A stretch of DNA of 64,000 bases from Bradyrhizobium aeschynomenes (GCF_013178945.1 NZ_JABFDM010000015.1:1-64000); one strand, 5' to 3'. Positions 17,945 to 26,335 are shown, counted from the stretch's first letter. Translations and numbers: made by a program. The notes: generated by a model from the letters alone, not told the origin.

Positions 17945-18934
17945 TCATCCGCGCGCAGCGAACGCCGTCTCCGCCTCGCGACGCAGCCGGTCCGGCGTGT
18001 CGACATAGCGCGGCGAGTAATGGAAGGTCGTCAGGCGTCGCGCGCCGGCCTCACGCGCCAGACGGCCCGCTTGGGCCGCGGTGAGATGCCGCCGCTCCCG
18101 CGCAATATCCGCATCTTCGTCGGCAAAGGCGCTCTCGATGAACAGGTGATCGGCGTTGCGCGCGAGCGCGACGATCCCAGCGGCGTTCTCGGGGGTGAAC
18201 GCGGCATCGGTGACATAGGCGATGCGTTGGCCGGGGCCGCGGCGCAGCACATGCTCGCACAGCAGCCCCAGCGGCAGGATGCGACCGCCCGCCTCGATCG
18301 GTGTGTCGTCCCCCTCGCCGCGTCGTGCCGCGCTCTTGGCGATGTTGAGCCACGGACCGACGTCGAGACCGAGCGTGGCGAGGCCCTCGGTCCAGACATT
18401 GATCCGCATGGCTTCCTGCAGTGCGAAGCCGAGCGAGGGAATGTTGTGCTCCAGCGCGCAAGCCTCGATTCTGAGTTCGCCATCGTCGAACACGATGCCC
18501 TCCGGGAAGGACTCCTCCGGCAGCGCCTCGCCGCGGAATGCGTGCCGCGCGCGGAAGAGTGCGCGGCCGGCAAGTCGGTTGGACACGAACTCGCCGACAT
18601 CGATCACGAGATCCGGCGAGCCCTCGCCGAGCAGATTCCAGTCGTAAGCGGCAAGCTTCGCAGCAACGCCTTCGATCAGGCCGGAAGGTCCGACCACACG
18701 CAGCGCGCCCATGCGCCCGAGATGTACGCGCAGCAGCCGGTCGAAGCCGCAAAAATGATCGAGATGGCGGTGGCTGACGAACACCTCGCTGACGCGCAGC
18801 AGCTCGCGATGGGACAAGGATCCGAGGTCGCCGCAGTCGAACAGCATCGCGCGGCGGCCGAAGCTGAAATCGACATAGACGCCGGGATCGCCGAACACAT
18901 CGTTGATCAGGCGCGGCTGCACCAACGCACTCAT
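17945..18934 (-). CDS. Ribonuclease Z family metallo-beta-lactamase protein
   Basis: This 329-residue MBL-fold protein of the tRNase Z group carries the zinc motif HxHxDH in VSHRHLDHFCGFD (about residue 54). The distal zinc Asp is in AYVTDAAF (about 246) and the terminal His motif is FHYSPRY, equivalent to HFSSRY of RNase Z. An insertion around 190-225 is compatible with a flexible arm. RNase Z removes 3' trailers from tRNA precursors; whether this copy does so, or acts on the tRNA-like Y RNAs beside it, is unknown. It is convergent with rsr, with 78 bases between the stops. Start ATG 18934 (MSALVQPRLINDVFGDPG). Confidence 0.88.
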   Translation of the reverse strand: MSALVQPRLINDVFGDPGVYVDFSFGRRAMLFDCGDLGSLSHRELLRVSEVFVSHRHLDHFCGFDRLLRVHLGRMGALRVVGPSGLIEGVAAKLAAYDWNLLGEGSPDLVIDVGEFVSNRLAGRALFRARHAFRGEALPEESFPEGIVFDDGELRIEACALEHNIPSLGFALQEAMRINVWTEGLATLGLDVGPWLNIAKSAARRGEGDDTPIEAGGRILPLGLLCEHVLRRGPGQRIAYVTDAAFTPENAAGIVALARNADHLFIESAFADEDADIARERRHLTAAQAGRLAREAGARRLTTFHYSPRYVDTPDRLRREAETAFAARG

Positions 18935-19215
18935 GATGCCCTGCCGTGCTGTTCCACGAGCCCTCCGTCATCATCGCTCAATCAAGCATCGCGCGGCCTT
19001 CATCAGCGCAAAGCCGAGCAGATTGAAGCCAAGCCGTGCGGAGGGATCGCGCGCCCTTCGCAGCCATCACCTGATGGCCGCGATCAGATGTGCCAGATTT
19101 TCCTGCGATGTCCAGCTGCCGAGAAGGCAGCGAGCGGGCTCGTTCGTCTCACCGCCTGCTCGTTCGTCGCGCAACCCGTTCTTGCGTTGATCGAGGCGCT
19201 TGCACCGGCCGGCCC

Positions 19216-19527
19216 TCAAAGCGACTTCGCGCTGACCCGCCGCGCGCCCGCTTCCTTCAGTATGCCCTCCACCTCGCCCGACTGCCGTCCGTGACAATCG
19301 ACGGATACCTCGATCTCGCCTCCCAGCTCGGGCGCGCCCGTCTTGTCGACGCCGGGGTGGCCACTCTCGACGTCGGCGCCGGCGGCTTGCGAGCCGGCGC
19401 TGTTGGCGGTGCCCGGCGCCTGCACGAACACGTCGGTGCGGGCGATGCCGTGATCCTGCACCAGATGCTCGACGGCGAGCTCGGCGTCACGGCGCGTTGC
19501 GAAATGACCGATGATCGTGCGTTCCAT
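19216..19527 (-). CDS. Hypothetical small protein, ferredoxin-like pattern
   Basis: This 103-residue protein begins MERTIIGHFATRRDAELAVEHL and then has a Gly/Ala-rich linker (about 35-65). It ends with GEIEVSVDCHGRQSGEVEGIL and a basic tail. The first block resembles the start of stress-related general-stress/YflT-like modules (strand, then helix with DAE), and the last block may complete a small alpha/beta fold. AAGGA lies seven bases before ATG 19527. It is unlinked to neighbours and its function is unknown. Confidence 0.7.
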   Translation of the reverse strand: MERTIIGHFATRRDAELAVEHLVQDHGIARTDVFVQAPGTANSAGSQAAGADVESGHPGVDKTGAPELGGEIEVSVDCHGRQSGEVEGILKEAGARRVSAKSL

Positions 19528-19737
19528 TTGATAGTCCTTGGCTGTCTCGCCGCTGAGCATCATCTGTGTTCAGCGTCGAACGCATGGCGCATGGACACCG
19601 TTCCATGGCGCCGCGGCGCCGGTGATCGACGCGCGCCGGCGCCATGCTCCACCGGGCCGAAGGGTTGGAACGATCACGATCGGCTGTTGTTGCCGGGTCC
19701 GGCAAACCGTTTCCCTCAGGACGTCTCGTCTCACGCG

Positions 19738-20181
19738 CATGACCGTCGACCATGCGTGGTGTTCGCGGGCGGGCTCGGACTCGGCGCCTATCATGGCGGT
19801 GTCATCGAAGCTTTCGTCGCGCGAGGCGGCCGGCTCGATTGCGTGACGGGCGCCTCCGCCGGCGCGATCACCGCGGTTCTGATCACAGGCAGCGCGCCCG
19901 ACGCACGCCGGCAATTCAAGCGACTGTTGGCAGGCGGAGCACACGCTCGACGCCCGCTTGCTGCAGACAGCTGCAAGGCCGCGCCGGAACCGAGGAGATT
20001 CACCTGTCGAGCGACCTACCGTCCGGGCGCCGAGGAGGCCGGACCCGCAAAGTCGCTCGACCTTTCGGCCGCGGCGCTCGACGAGCGCTGGCGTGCCGGT
20101 TCCCTCGACACGCAGCAGGCCAGGGCGATGTCGCCGCCTGTCGACGGTATCCAGGTCGTGCGGCGGTCCTCCAATGCTTGA
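19738..20181 (+). pseudogene. Patatin-like phospholipase remnant
   Basis: The frame encodes CVVFAGGLGLGAYHGG (the oxyanion-hole glycine motif of patatins) and then CVTGASAGAITAVLI, which contains the GxSxG nucleophile elbow. The next about 60 codons drift, and the catalytic DG(A) dyad region and most of the domain are missing. Only a C-terminal-looking stretch (ALDERWRAGSLDTQQARAM) remains. There is no convincing start codon or ribosome-binding site. It is a deletion derivative of a patatin-family gene. Confidence 0.75.
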
Positions 20182-20300
20182 CGACGGCCGAAATTCCCCA
20201 AAAACGCCGCTTCAACCCGCCGTCCGAGGTCACAGCCCTTGACGGAACAGCCATAAACCGGACAAAGATTGCGCCAAAATGTCGCGGCGGAGGTGATCCC

Positions 20301-20711
20301 ATGAGATACGTCGACGGCGCTGTGATGTTCTTCAGCCTGTGGCTGCTGGCATCCATGATTCTCGACGCGCTGACGCCGCCCGAGCTGAATTTCTACATGA
20401 TCGGCCCGATCATCGCGCCCGCGGTGCTCATCACCGGCTTCCTGTATGGGCTCCGCATTCCCTCTCGCGACTTCGTGCTGGTGTCAGCGGCGGTCTGGCT
20501 GGTCTGCGAGATGATGCTGGAGATGATCACCCCGAAACCGCTCTCACCCTTCCTGGCTGTTTCAGCCGTCGCGCCGCTGCTGTTGGCCGGCATCCTCCTG
20601 CACATCCAGCACTGGCGCCAGACCGGCGGCCATCCGCGCCGGCCCGGTTCGCCGTCGTTGACCGACGCGCCGGTCTCCTCCAACGTCCTTCCGAGCCGAC
20701 GCCCGTTCTGA
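20301..20711 (+). CDS. Small integral membrane protein, unknown function
   Basis: This 136-residue protein has three to four hydrophobic segments: VDGAVMFFSLWLLASMIL, NFYMIGPIIAPAVLITGFLYG, DFVLVSAAVWLVCEMML and AVSAVAPLLLAGILL. A hydrophilic, Pro/Ser-rich tail follows. The start ATG 20301 is preceded by GGAGGTGAT four bases upstream, nearly a full anti-Shine-Dalgarno match, suggesting high expression. I recognise no family. It lies between the patatin and nuoB remnants. Confidence 0.75.
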   Translation: MRYVDGAVMFFSLWLLASMILDALTPPELNFYMIGPIIAPAVLITGFLYGLRIPSRDFVLVSAAVWLVCEMMLEMITPKPLSPFLAVSAVAPLLLAGILLHIQHWRQTGGHPRRPGSPSLTDAPVSSNVLPSRRPF

Positions 20712-20896
20712 CGGGATCCGGCAGCCCGCGTCACACGCCGGTGGCCTCCATCGCCAAGCCGGACGGCCCTGAACCGGCACCATCGCCCCTCGCCGCTTAG
20801 GAACGGCGGATCGCACGCATCGTGGTGACCGAATCGCGCGACCGCGGATTGCTCCGCACGCGCATCGAATCGCCATGGCGCGACGTGAGAGCAGGA

Positions 20897-21379
20897 ATGG
20901 CGAGTGGCCCGTTTCAAGACGGTGCGCCGGGAGCGCTGGCGCTGCGGCCCGGCGAGGGCAAGCCGGACAACGCGACCGACCCCTATTTCATTGGGGTCCG
21001 CGACGATCTCGCCGACAAGGGATTCTTCACCGCAAATGCGGAGGAGCTGATCACCTGGGCGCGCAGCGGCTCGTTGATGTGGATGACCTTCGGGCTCGCC
21101 TGCTGCGCCGTGGAGATGATGCAGATGTCGATGCCGCGCTACGATGCCGAGCGCTTCGGCTTCGCGCCGCGCGCCTCGCCTCGGCAATCGGATGTGATCA
21201 TCGTCGCCGGCACGCTCACCCACAGAATGGCGCCGGCCTTCCGCAAGATCTACGATCAGATGCCGGAGCCGCGCTACGTCATCTCGACACCGGGGCGAAC
21301 GCGTAACGGCGTCATGCGCCCAGAAATTCGTTTCGCTTGTCAGCTCAACGACATCAGCGCTGTCCAGTCTTGTCCTTGA
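20897..21379 (+). pseudogene. Truncated NuoB-like complex I subunit
   Basis: The N-terminal two thirds of NuoB are recognisable: FFTANAEELITWARSGSL, MTFGLACCAVEMMQMSMPRYD and SDVIIVAGTLTHRMAPAFRK, ending YDQMPEPRYVIS. The tandem Cys of the N2 iron-sulfur cluster is present (LACCAVEM). Right after YVIS, where GSCANGGG should follow, the sequence turns into unrelated codons, so the other two cluster Cys (GSC and GCPP) are gone. It cannot hold N2 and is a pseudogene of a second, divergent complex I copy. The downstream junction near 21290 marks the deletion point. Confidence 0.85.
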
Positions 21380-21599
21380 AAATATTTCTCTTTCTATTTT
21401 TCGGAATTCGTGTTCTATCTGCGTGATCCCGTGCTCCTCGAGAGGGACGCTTCGCGATCGTTACGGACGTTGGGCGCGGGATGCGGTGGCCGCTGACATG
21501 CCGCAGCGCAGGTGACTGTGCGGACGAACGGCAGTTGGCGGACGTGAAATCGCGTGGTCCTGGCATCCCGACGCTGATGCCAAGCCTTTGGGTGATGAT

Positions 21600-21792
21600 G
21601 ATCCCGAAGGCGACGGTGGCTAACACGCCGGACACCGGGGAGATCGCGTATAAGCGTGAAGACCATCGCGCGGGGAATGCCGGGTTGATCCGGCTGCACC
21701 TGTGGTGACTGCCGCCTGCTTTTCTTGCTGCAGGCGGGCCATGGGTGAGGCCATCACCCGGCATTCCCCGCGCCCTCTGTTTTCCGAGGGCG
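21600..21792. repeat. Structured intergenic element with nested stems
   Basis: An exact 18-base inverted pair, GCGCGGGGAATGCCGGGT (21668-21685) and its complement (21756-21773), encloses a hairpin CCGCCTGC (21712-21719)/GCAGGCGG (21730-21737). It is followed by a terminator-like hairpin CGCCCTC (21771-21777)/GAGGGCG (21786-21792). It resembles, from memory, a repeat family found in many Bradyrhizobium intergenic regions. The rest of the 21380-22063 gap shows nothing convincing; its first part is AT-rich compared with its surroundings. Confidence 0.55.
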
Positions 21793-22063
21793 AACCGACC
21801 GCACAGCTCGGGCGCCATGCGCGTCGCGAGGCCGAACGCTGACGTCTGCAGGGGACGATGATGTCACCGCCGCCGGAGCAATCAGCGACAGAACCTCGAG
21901 GCCGAGAGAGAGACGTTCTCCGCCCTGGCAGCCTTTGGATAATGCACGGCAGAATGCAGAATTTTCCGTAATCCTACGGGACTGAAAATTTACGTGGAAC
22001 TCAGAAACCTGCTCTTAAGCTCTCTACGTCCATCAGAAGCCGACACACAGCCGCGCGGGGACC

Positions 22064-22477
22064 ATGCTGAACGAACTTCTTGTGATCGAAGATGCCGACG
22101 TTCATCTGTCGATCCTGCGCAAGATCGCTGTGCAGGCGGGCTTTGCGACGACCGGCGTAAACTCGGTGGACGGCGCCATGAACGTGCTGCGCCGGCGCAA
22201 CTTCGAGTGCATTACGCTCGACCTGAATCTCGGCGAGCGCTCCGGCACCGAGGTGCTGCAACTCCTCGCCGACATCAAATCCCGCACCCCCGTCCTGATC
22301 ATCAGCGGCTCGGACGACCAGACCCGCGACGTCACCGTCCGCGCCGGCAAGATCCTCGGCCTCAACGTCTACCCGCCCTTCTCCAAGCCGGTCGACCTCG
22401 CGCTGCTGCGTCAGACCTTGCGCCAGATCGCCGCCGATACCGATCGCCAGCGGCTCGTCAAAGCCAACATCCGCTAG
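22064..22477 (+). CDS. Single-domain response regulator
   Basis: This 137-residue receiver-only protein has acidic residues Glu9/Asp10 in LLVIEDADVH, phospho-acceptor Asp53 in CITLDLNLGERSG, the conserved Ser in VLIISGSDD and Lys in FSKPVDLALL. It has no output domain, so it is likely a CheY-like phosphorelay or interaction module. No histidine kinase is adjacent. It is a lone gene preceded by about 700 bases of non-coding sequence and followed by the FixK-boxed haemoglobin gene. Confidence 0.92.
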   Translation: MLNELLVIEDADVHLSILRKIAVQAGFATTGVNSVDGAMNVLRRRNFECITLDLNLGERSGTEVLQLLADIKSRTPVLIISGSDDQTRDVTVRAGKILGLNVYPPFSKPVDLALLRQTLRQIAADTDRQRLVKANIR

Positions 22478-22557
22478 CGCGAACGCGCGTCTCTCACCGG
22501 TGCTCTTCCTGCCGGCGCCCGCGGCATTGCCGCGCGGCGGCCATCGCCATGTCGCCT

Positions 22558-22571
22558 TTGATGCAGATCAA
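22558..22571 (+). promoter_or_regulatory. Perfect FixK/FNR box
   Basis: TTGATGCAGATCAA matches TTGAT-N4-ATCAA exactly. Its centre is about 63 bases before the truncated haemoglobin ATG, which fits a class II activator site with a start near 22605. Confidence 0.8.
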
Positions 22572-22627
22572 GGCGCCGCACGCCCGCCGCCTGTTGGCTG
22601 GTCCGGGGCGAACGGAAACGAGATGCA

Positions 22628-23050
22628 ATGACGGCAGCGAATTCAGCCAGCGAAGCAGCGGTGGTCGAGGCCACGCCCTACGAACTCATCGGCGGGGAAG
22701 CGGGCGTGCGACGTCTGGCCGAGCGCTTCTACACGATCATGGACGAGGAGCCCGACGCGAGCGGCATCCGCGCGATGCACGATGCCGACCTCGGTCCGAT
22801 CAAGCAGCTGCTGTTCGAGTTTCTCAGCGGCTGGCTGGGCGGACCGGCGCTGTATTTCGAGCGCGCCGAGCATCGCTGCATCATGTCGGCCCACCGGCCC
22901 TATCCGATCGGCGACGCCGAGCGCGACGAGTGGATGACGTGCATGCGCCGCGCGATGTTCGATTGCGACATCACCGGCGACATGTACGATCTGCTCGATC
23001 GGGCGTTCCTGCGGATGGCCAACGCCTTCCGGACGCGCACTGCCGGCTGA
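22628..23050 (+). CDS. Group II truncated haemoglobin
   Basis: This 140-residue globin of the trHbO (group II) type has YELIGGEAGVRRLAERFYTIM (A/B helices with the B10 Tyr region), then LFEFLSGWLGGPALYFER (E helix, with the Trp-Gly-Gly turn). The proximal His lies in CIMSAHRPYPIG, and ERDEWMTCMRRAM holds the G-helix Trp typical of group II. About 15 disordered residues precede the fold. These proteins bind O2 and NO tightly and are linked to low-oxygen or nitrosative stress. The perfect FixK/FNR box upstream supports micro-oxic induction. Confidence 0.93.
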   Translation: MTAANSASEAAVVEATPYELIGGEAGVRRLAERFYTIMDEEPDASGIRAMHDADLGPIKQLLFEFLSGWLGGPALYFERAEHRCIMSAHRPYPIGDAERDEWMTCMRRAMFDCDITGDMYDLLDRAFLRMANAFRTRTAG

Positions 23051-23061
23051 GCCCCTCGGGC

Positions 23062-23256
23062 TCAGCCCCGCTTCTCGGCGGCTTCGCGCGCCAAGCGCTC
23101 GGCGCGAAGACGCTCGCGGTTCTTGTAGAAGGCCCGCTGGGCCTCCTCATGCTCGCGCATGGCCTGCTCGGCATCGGCCCTGCGCATGGCATCGCGCGCC
23201 CGACGCTCTTCAGGCGTGAGGACGCGTGGCGGTCTGGCTGTGCTTTCGTAAGTCAT
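23062..23256 (-). CDS. Small charged coiled-coil protein
   Basis: This 64-residue protein (start MTYESTARPPRVLTPEERR) is dominated by Arg/Glu/Ala heptads, a single charged helix over about residues 17-64. I recognise no enzymatic motif. An in-frame GTG at 23304 would extend it by 16 residues; the ATG gives the more typical N-terminus. It lies 48 bases downstream of the NUDIX gene in the same direction. Confidence 0.65.
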   Translation of the reverse strand: MTYESTARPPRVLTPEERRARDAMRRADAEQAMREHEEAQRAFYKNRERLRAERLAREAAEKRG

Positions 23257-23304
23257 GTTCAGATAACGCCGGGCATCGCGAGGAGTTCCGGGCGGGCCGG
23301 TCAC

Positions 23305-23691
23305 TCAGTCCGCTTTGCGAGGAAACAGCCGGTCGCGGATGTAACGGGACGTCGGCGTCAGGCTCAGTCCGTAGGGCTTCTGCCAGACCGCGCGGTCGAT
23401 CTCCTTCTTGTCGCCGATCTCGAGCCGGCCCTTGGCGTGCTTGGCAATGAAGATCGCGTCGCTCATCTTGCGACCGGACCGCTTGTTCTTGGCGGTGACC
23501 TCCTTCCACAGGCGCAGCCGGCCGAGCTTGAGCTTCGGAAGCTCCTCCTTGATCTCGCGCTTCAGACAGTCCTTCGCGGTCTCGCGCGCCCGCTTGCGGC
23601 CGCCTGGAAACATCCAGCGCCCATCGATACGGCGCCGGACCAGGAGAACCTTTCCGCCCTTGGCGGCAACCAGCTTGGACGCCTTGGTCAT
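23305..23691 (-). CDS. NUDIX hydrolase
   Basis: This 128-residue protein has the NUDIX box in GGRKRARETAKDCLKREIKE plus the following E (pattern Gx5Ex7REVxEE, residues about 31-53), which binds Mg2+ at the pyrophosphate-cleaving site. An N-terminal KVLLVRRRIDGRWMFPGG provides the substrate strand. The C-terminus is rich in Lys/Arg. Such compact members hydrolyse diphosphates linked to another moiety; the substrate is not predictable. Start ATG 23691 (MTKASKLVAAKGG) was chosen over an in-frame codon ten residues upstream. Confidence 0.9.
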   Translation of the reverse strand: MTKASKLVAAKGGKVLLVRRRIDGRWMFPGGRKRARETAKDCLKREIKEELPKLKLGRLRLWKEVTAKNKRSGRKMSDAIFIAKHAKGRLEIGDKKEIDRAVWQKPYGLSLTPTSRYIRDRLFPRKAD

Positions 23692-23903
23692 GTCTCCGGA
23701 ACTCTCACCTCGGACGAGCAATGAAGCGGAGCGTATCAGGATTCGTTCCCAATCCCGCCCCGGACCTTTGCGGAGCCTCGCTGCGGTCCAACATCGTCAG
23801 GCTTCGCCGGCCGGCGAACGCCGCGCAGCCCGACGCCGCGCGGTTCTGCCCGGCGGCATCTCCGAGAGCGCCGGCTTGCAGCGCCTCGGCGATCAGGACC
23901 GGT

Positions 23904-24851
23904 CTAGTAGCAGGAGCGCGGATCGACCGCGACGTACTCTCCCGACGGGTAGCGATAGTAGCAATTGCCCTGCGACAGATAATAACCCGGCCGGGACGCT
24001 GCGGTCGCGCCCGCGATCGCTCCGGTGGCGCCACCGAGCACGGCGCCTGCGGCTGCGCCGCCGGCCTTGCCGGTCAGGATGCCGCCGAGGACGCCACCGA
24101 TGATGGCGCCGCCGAGCGCGCTGGCGGCAGGATCCGGATCGGCCGGCGGGGGCGCGGGTTCGTATTCGACCGCCGGCGGCGCGCGATAGGCTGCGGCCGG
24201 CGCATAGACGACGTCGTCGGCGTAGTCCTCGGACACGTAGGTCGGCGGTCCGTCCATCGGCTCGTCATAATAATACCAGACGCCGCCCACGTCCCACCAC
24301 CAGCCGCGGCGCCCATTGTGCACCTCGTGACGCCAGCGGCCGCCTTCCCAGCCGAGCCGGCCCCGATAGGATTGCCCGCCATAGTCCCGCACGGCGATGC
24401 CGCCGCGCGCATATCGGGCGTCGGGGCTCCGGCCCGCGGCCGCGGGGCCGGGCCCGGGAGCGTAGCCATGGCCACGGTCATAGCCGGCGCCCGGAGGGCG
24501 CCCCTGCTGTTGCGCGACGGGTGCCGCTGGACGAGGCTGGGGCGGCATGGCGACGCGCGGCGCCGGTCCACCCGGCTGTCCTGCCACCGGACCTTGGCTC
24601 GGCGTTGGGATGTGCCCCTGGACAGCCCCTTGCATAGCGCCCTGGCGTGGCCCCTGCTGCGCCTGGGGCTGACCGGCCGGCTGACCACCCTGCCCCTGGC
24701 GGATGACACCTGGCGGGCGGCCCTGCGGAGGATGGCCCGGGCCGGCCTGGTCCGGGCCGGGACCCTGGGCGTTTCCGGCGGCAGGCCATGCCACGGCCGT
24801 GAGGATCGCCAAGGCCGGCAGCCAGAATCTGGTTTGATCGAACGACGTCAT
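23904..24851 (-). CDS. Secreted Gln/Pro/Gly-rich protein with glycine-zipper
   Basis: This 315-residue exported protein has a signal peptide (LPALAILTAVAWPAAGNAQ). A low-complexity region rich in Gln, Gly and Pro follows (about 30-150), then an aromatic segment with WWWDVGGVWYYYDEP. A glycine-zipper hairpin (GGAIIGGVLGGILTGKAGG, then GAVLGGATGAIAG) is typical of outer-membrane-associated Rick_17kDa/glycine-zipper proteins. It ends with a small YYLSQGNCYYRYPSGEY domain containing two Cys. It is probably anchored at the outer membrane. Its role is unknown. Confidence 0.82.
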   Translation of the reverse strand: MTSFDQTRFWLPALAILTAVAWPAAGNAQGPGPDQAGPGHPPQGRPPGVIRQGQGGQPAGQPQAQQGPRQGAMQGAVQGHIPTPSQGPVAGQPGGPAPRVAMPPQPRPAAPVAQQQGRPPGAGYDRGHGYAPGPGPAAAGRSPDARYARGGIAVRDYGGQSYRGRLGWEGGRWRHEVHNGRRGWWWDVGGVWYYYDEPMDGPPTYVSEDYADDVVYAPAAAYRAPPAVEYEPAPPPADPDPAASALGGAIIGGVLGGILTGKAGGAAAGAVLGGATGAIAGATAASRPGYYLSQGNCYYRYPSGEYVAVDPRSCY

Positions 24852-25139
24852 GCTTCCCTACCCCTCGCTCGCCCGCCAACTCTGCTGTCGTGGCCAGGGC
24901 GGTGGCTTGCCGATCTCCGGCTGGACGCTGCGCCGAACCTCTCGGCCGCACCACATTCTGCGCGACAAACCGATCAAATCGCGACAATTTTGCGGCGAGT
25001 TCCCTCGGCCACGATCAGGATACGCGAAAAGCGCCCTGATTCGCCGCCGCGATCGCCCGGTCGAGCCGATGCGCAGCGGGCGATGATCGGGCTGCAGCCG
25101 ATGCCGCATTCGGTGCTGCGTAATCGGGGGCCACCGTCC

Positions 25140-25316
25140 TCAGCGCTCCGGCGTGATGACGTTGCAATTGCTCCGCCCCGACATCAGGCAATCCTGCATC
25201 TTGCTCGCGGCCGTAAGGCTGTGCGCCAGCCAGAGGCCGAAACCGACCATAACTGCTGCGAACACCAGCGCTGCGATTGCGCCTCCGCGGCCGCTGCCCT
25301 CGTCCTGTCCACCCAT
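25140..25316 (-). CDS. Small single-span membrane protein, 58 aa
   Basis: The frame begins MGGQDEGSGRGG, then has one membrane span (AIAALVFAAVMVGFGLWLA) and a periplasmic tail with two Cys (MQDCLMSGRSNCNVI). It was found by translating the minus strand directly. Base composition and codon choice fit a real gene, and a similar small membrane gene follows at 25329-25580. The function is unknown. Confidence 0.65.
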   Translation of the reverse strand: MGGQDEGSGRGGAIAALVFAAVMVGFGLWLAHSLTAASKMQDCLMSGRSNCNVITPER

Positions 25317-25328
25317 GCGATGACGTGC

Positions 25329-25580
25329 CTAGGCCGAGCGCTGGTCGGCCGCCGCGCCGTGGGGCTCCTGGTGCTGACGCGAAGCCGGCGTGACCGGCGC
25401 GATCCGGGTGCAGCTCGTCACCCAGAAGATCTGCCCGCATTCCCATTCCGCGCCGAGCACGCCGGGCGGCACCGGCGTGGGACGGGCGAGGACCGCAGTC
25501 ATGACGCATGCGCTGATCACGAGGCCCACAAGCGCGAGGGCGAGCGCGATGCGCCCGCGCCCCCGAAATACAGAGGTCAT
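25329..25580 (-). CDS. Small membrane/secreted protein, 83 aa
   Basis: It starts MTSVFRGRGRIALALALVGL with a hydrophobic helix ending in SACVMTAVLA. Then come a Pro-rich turn, a WECGQIFWVTSCTRIAP segment with two Cys and a polar tail. The LVISAC stretch resembles a lipobox, but the +1 region is hydrophobic, so a single-span anchor is as likely. It lies upstream of the 58-aa membrane protein gene and is probably co-transcribed with it. Confidence 0.65.
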   Translation of the reverse strand: MTSVFRGRGRIALALALVGLVISACVMTAVLARPTPVPPGVLGAEWECGQIFWVTSCTRIAPVTPASRQHQEPHGAAADQRSA

Positions 25581-25754
25581 GCCGGTAAACTCCGTTGGAC
25601 GTCGCACCCGGGCGGTGCGCCAGTGCCCGTGGGGTGTGAGGCAATTCACATCCGGCTGACCTTCGTCAGCGTGACGGGGAATGTTTACATAGCGCTGGGC
25701 GTACAGCATGCAAGCGTGGGGCATGACCGATGTGGAGGAGCGGCGATAAAGCAT

Positions 25755-25782
25755 TTGTCATCGACGCATGCGATCCTATACA
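25755..25782 (+). promoter_or_regulatory. Candidate promoter of the coiled-coil gene
   Basis: TTGTCA (25755-25760), a 16-base spacer and TATACA (25777-25782) form a good sigma70-type promoter. It would give a leader of about 120 bases before the ATG at 25907. The rest of the 25581-25906 gap shows nothing else. Confidence 0.5.
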
Positions 25783-25906
25783 CACGGCCTCGCGCTGGCC
25801 TTCGCTCCTGTTCACACGACCGTGGACGACCTGCCGGGTGGCGCACACAGCCCCTGACCGACCACACCCTGACCGAACACCCAAATAGCGAAGTGACGAC
25901 GTCTCC

Positions 25907-26260
25907 ATGAGAGGATTCAAGGAACCTGGATTTGCCGACCGGCAGAAGGCCGCACAGCAGGCCCGCCAGAGCATCGTGCAGAAGTTCAAGGCGCAGCCCG
26001 GGCCGGACGATCCCGAAGTCGTGAAGCGCCGGCAGGAGCGCGAAGCTGCCGCCGCCCGCCGCGAGCAGCAGCGGCTCGAGCGCGAGGTCGCGAAGGCCGA
26101 GCAGAAGCGGCTCGAGGAGGAGGCGAAGGCGGCCGAGGCCGCGCGGCTTGCCCGCGAAGCCGAAGAAGAGGCCGCCCGCCTGGCCGAGATGGAAGCCGAG
26201 CAGAAGGCCAAGCGCGATGCGCGCTACGCCGCGCGCAAGGCGCGCGGAAAGAAGAAGTAA
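25907..26260 (+). CDS. DUF6481-type coiled-coil protein
   Basis: This 117-residue protein starts MRGFKEPGFADRQKAAQQAR, the conserved opening of the DUF6481 family. It continues as one long Lys/Glu/Arg/Ala coiled coil from about residue 35 to the end, finishing in a basic KARGKKK tail. The family is common in Alphaproteobacteria and has no known function. A promoter candidate lies at 25755-25782 and a strong hairpin directly follows the stop, so it is a single-gene transcript. Confidence 0.85.
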   Translation: MRGFKEPGFADRQKAAQQARQSIVQKFKAQPGPDDPEVVKRRQEREAAAARREQQRLEREVAKAEQKRLEEEAKAAEAARLAREAEEEAARLAEMEAEQKAKRDARYAARKARGKKK

Positions 26261-26267
26261 GCGTGCG

Positions 26268-26300
26268 GGGCGCCGTGGCGAGCTGCTCGCCACGGCGCCC
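26268..26300 (+). terminator. Long perfect hairpin after the coiled-coil gene
   Basis: A 15-bp perfect stem, GGGCGCCGTGGCGAG with its complement, closes on a three-base loop eight bases after the stop codon. A weak TCGTCG tail follows. It is very stable and probably a terminator or 3' end protector. Confidence 0.65.
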
Positions 26301-26335
26301 TCGTCGATGTTTCCGGCTTGGCCTCCAGACCAAGC

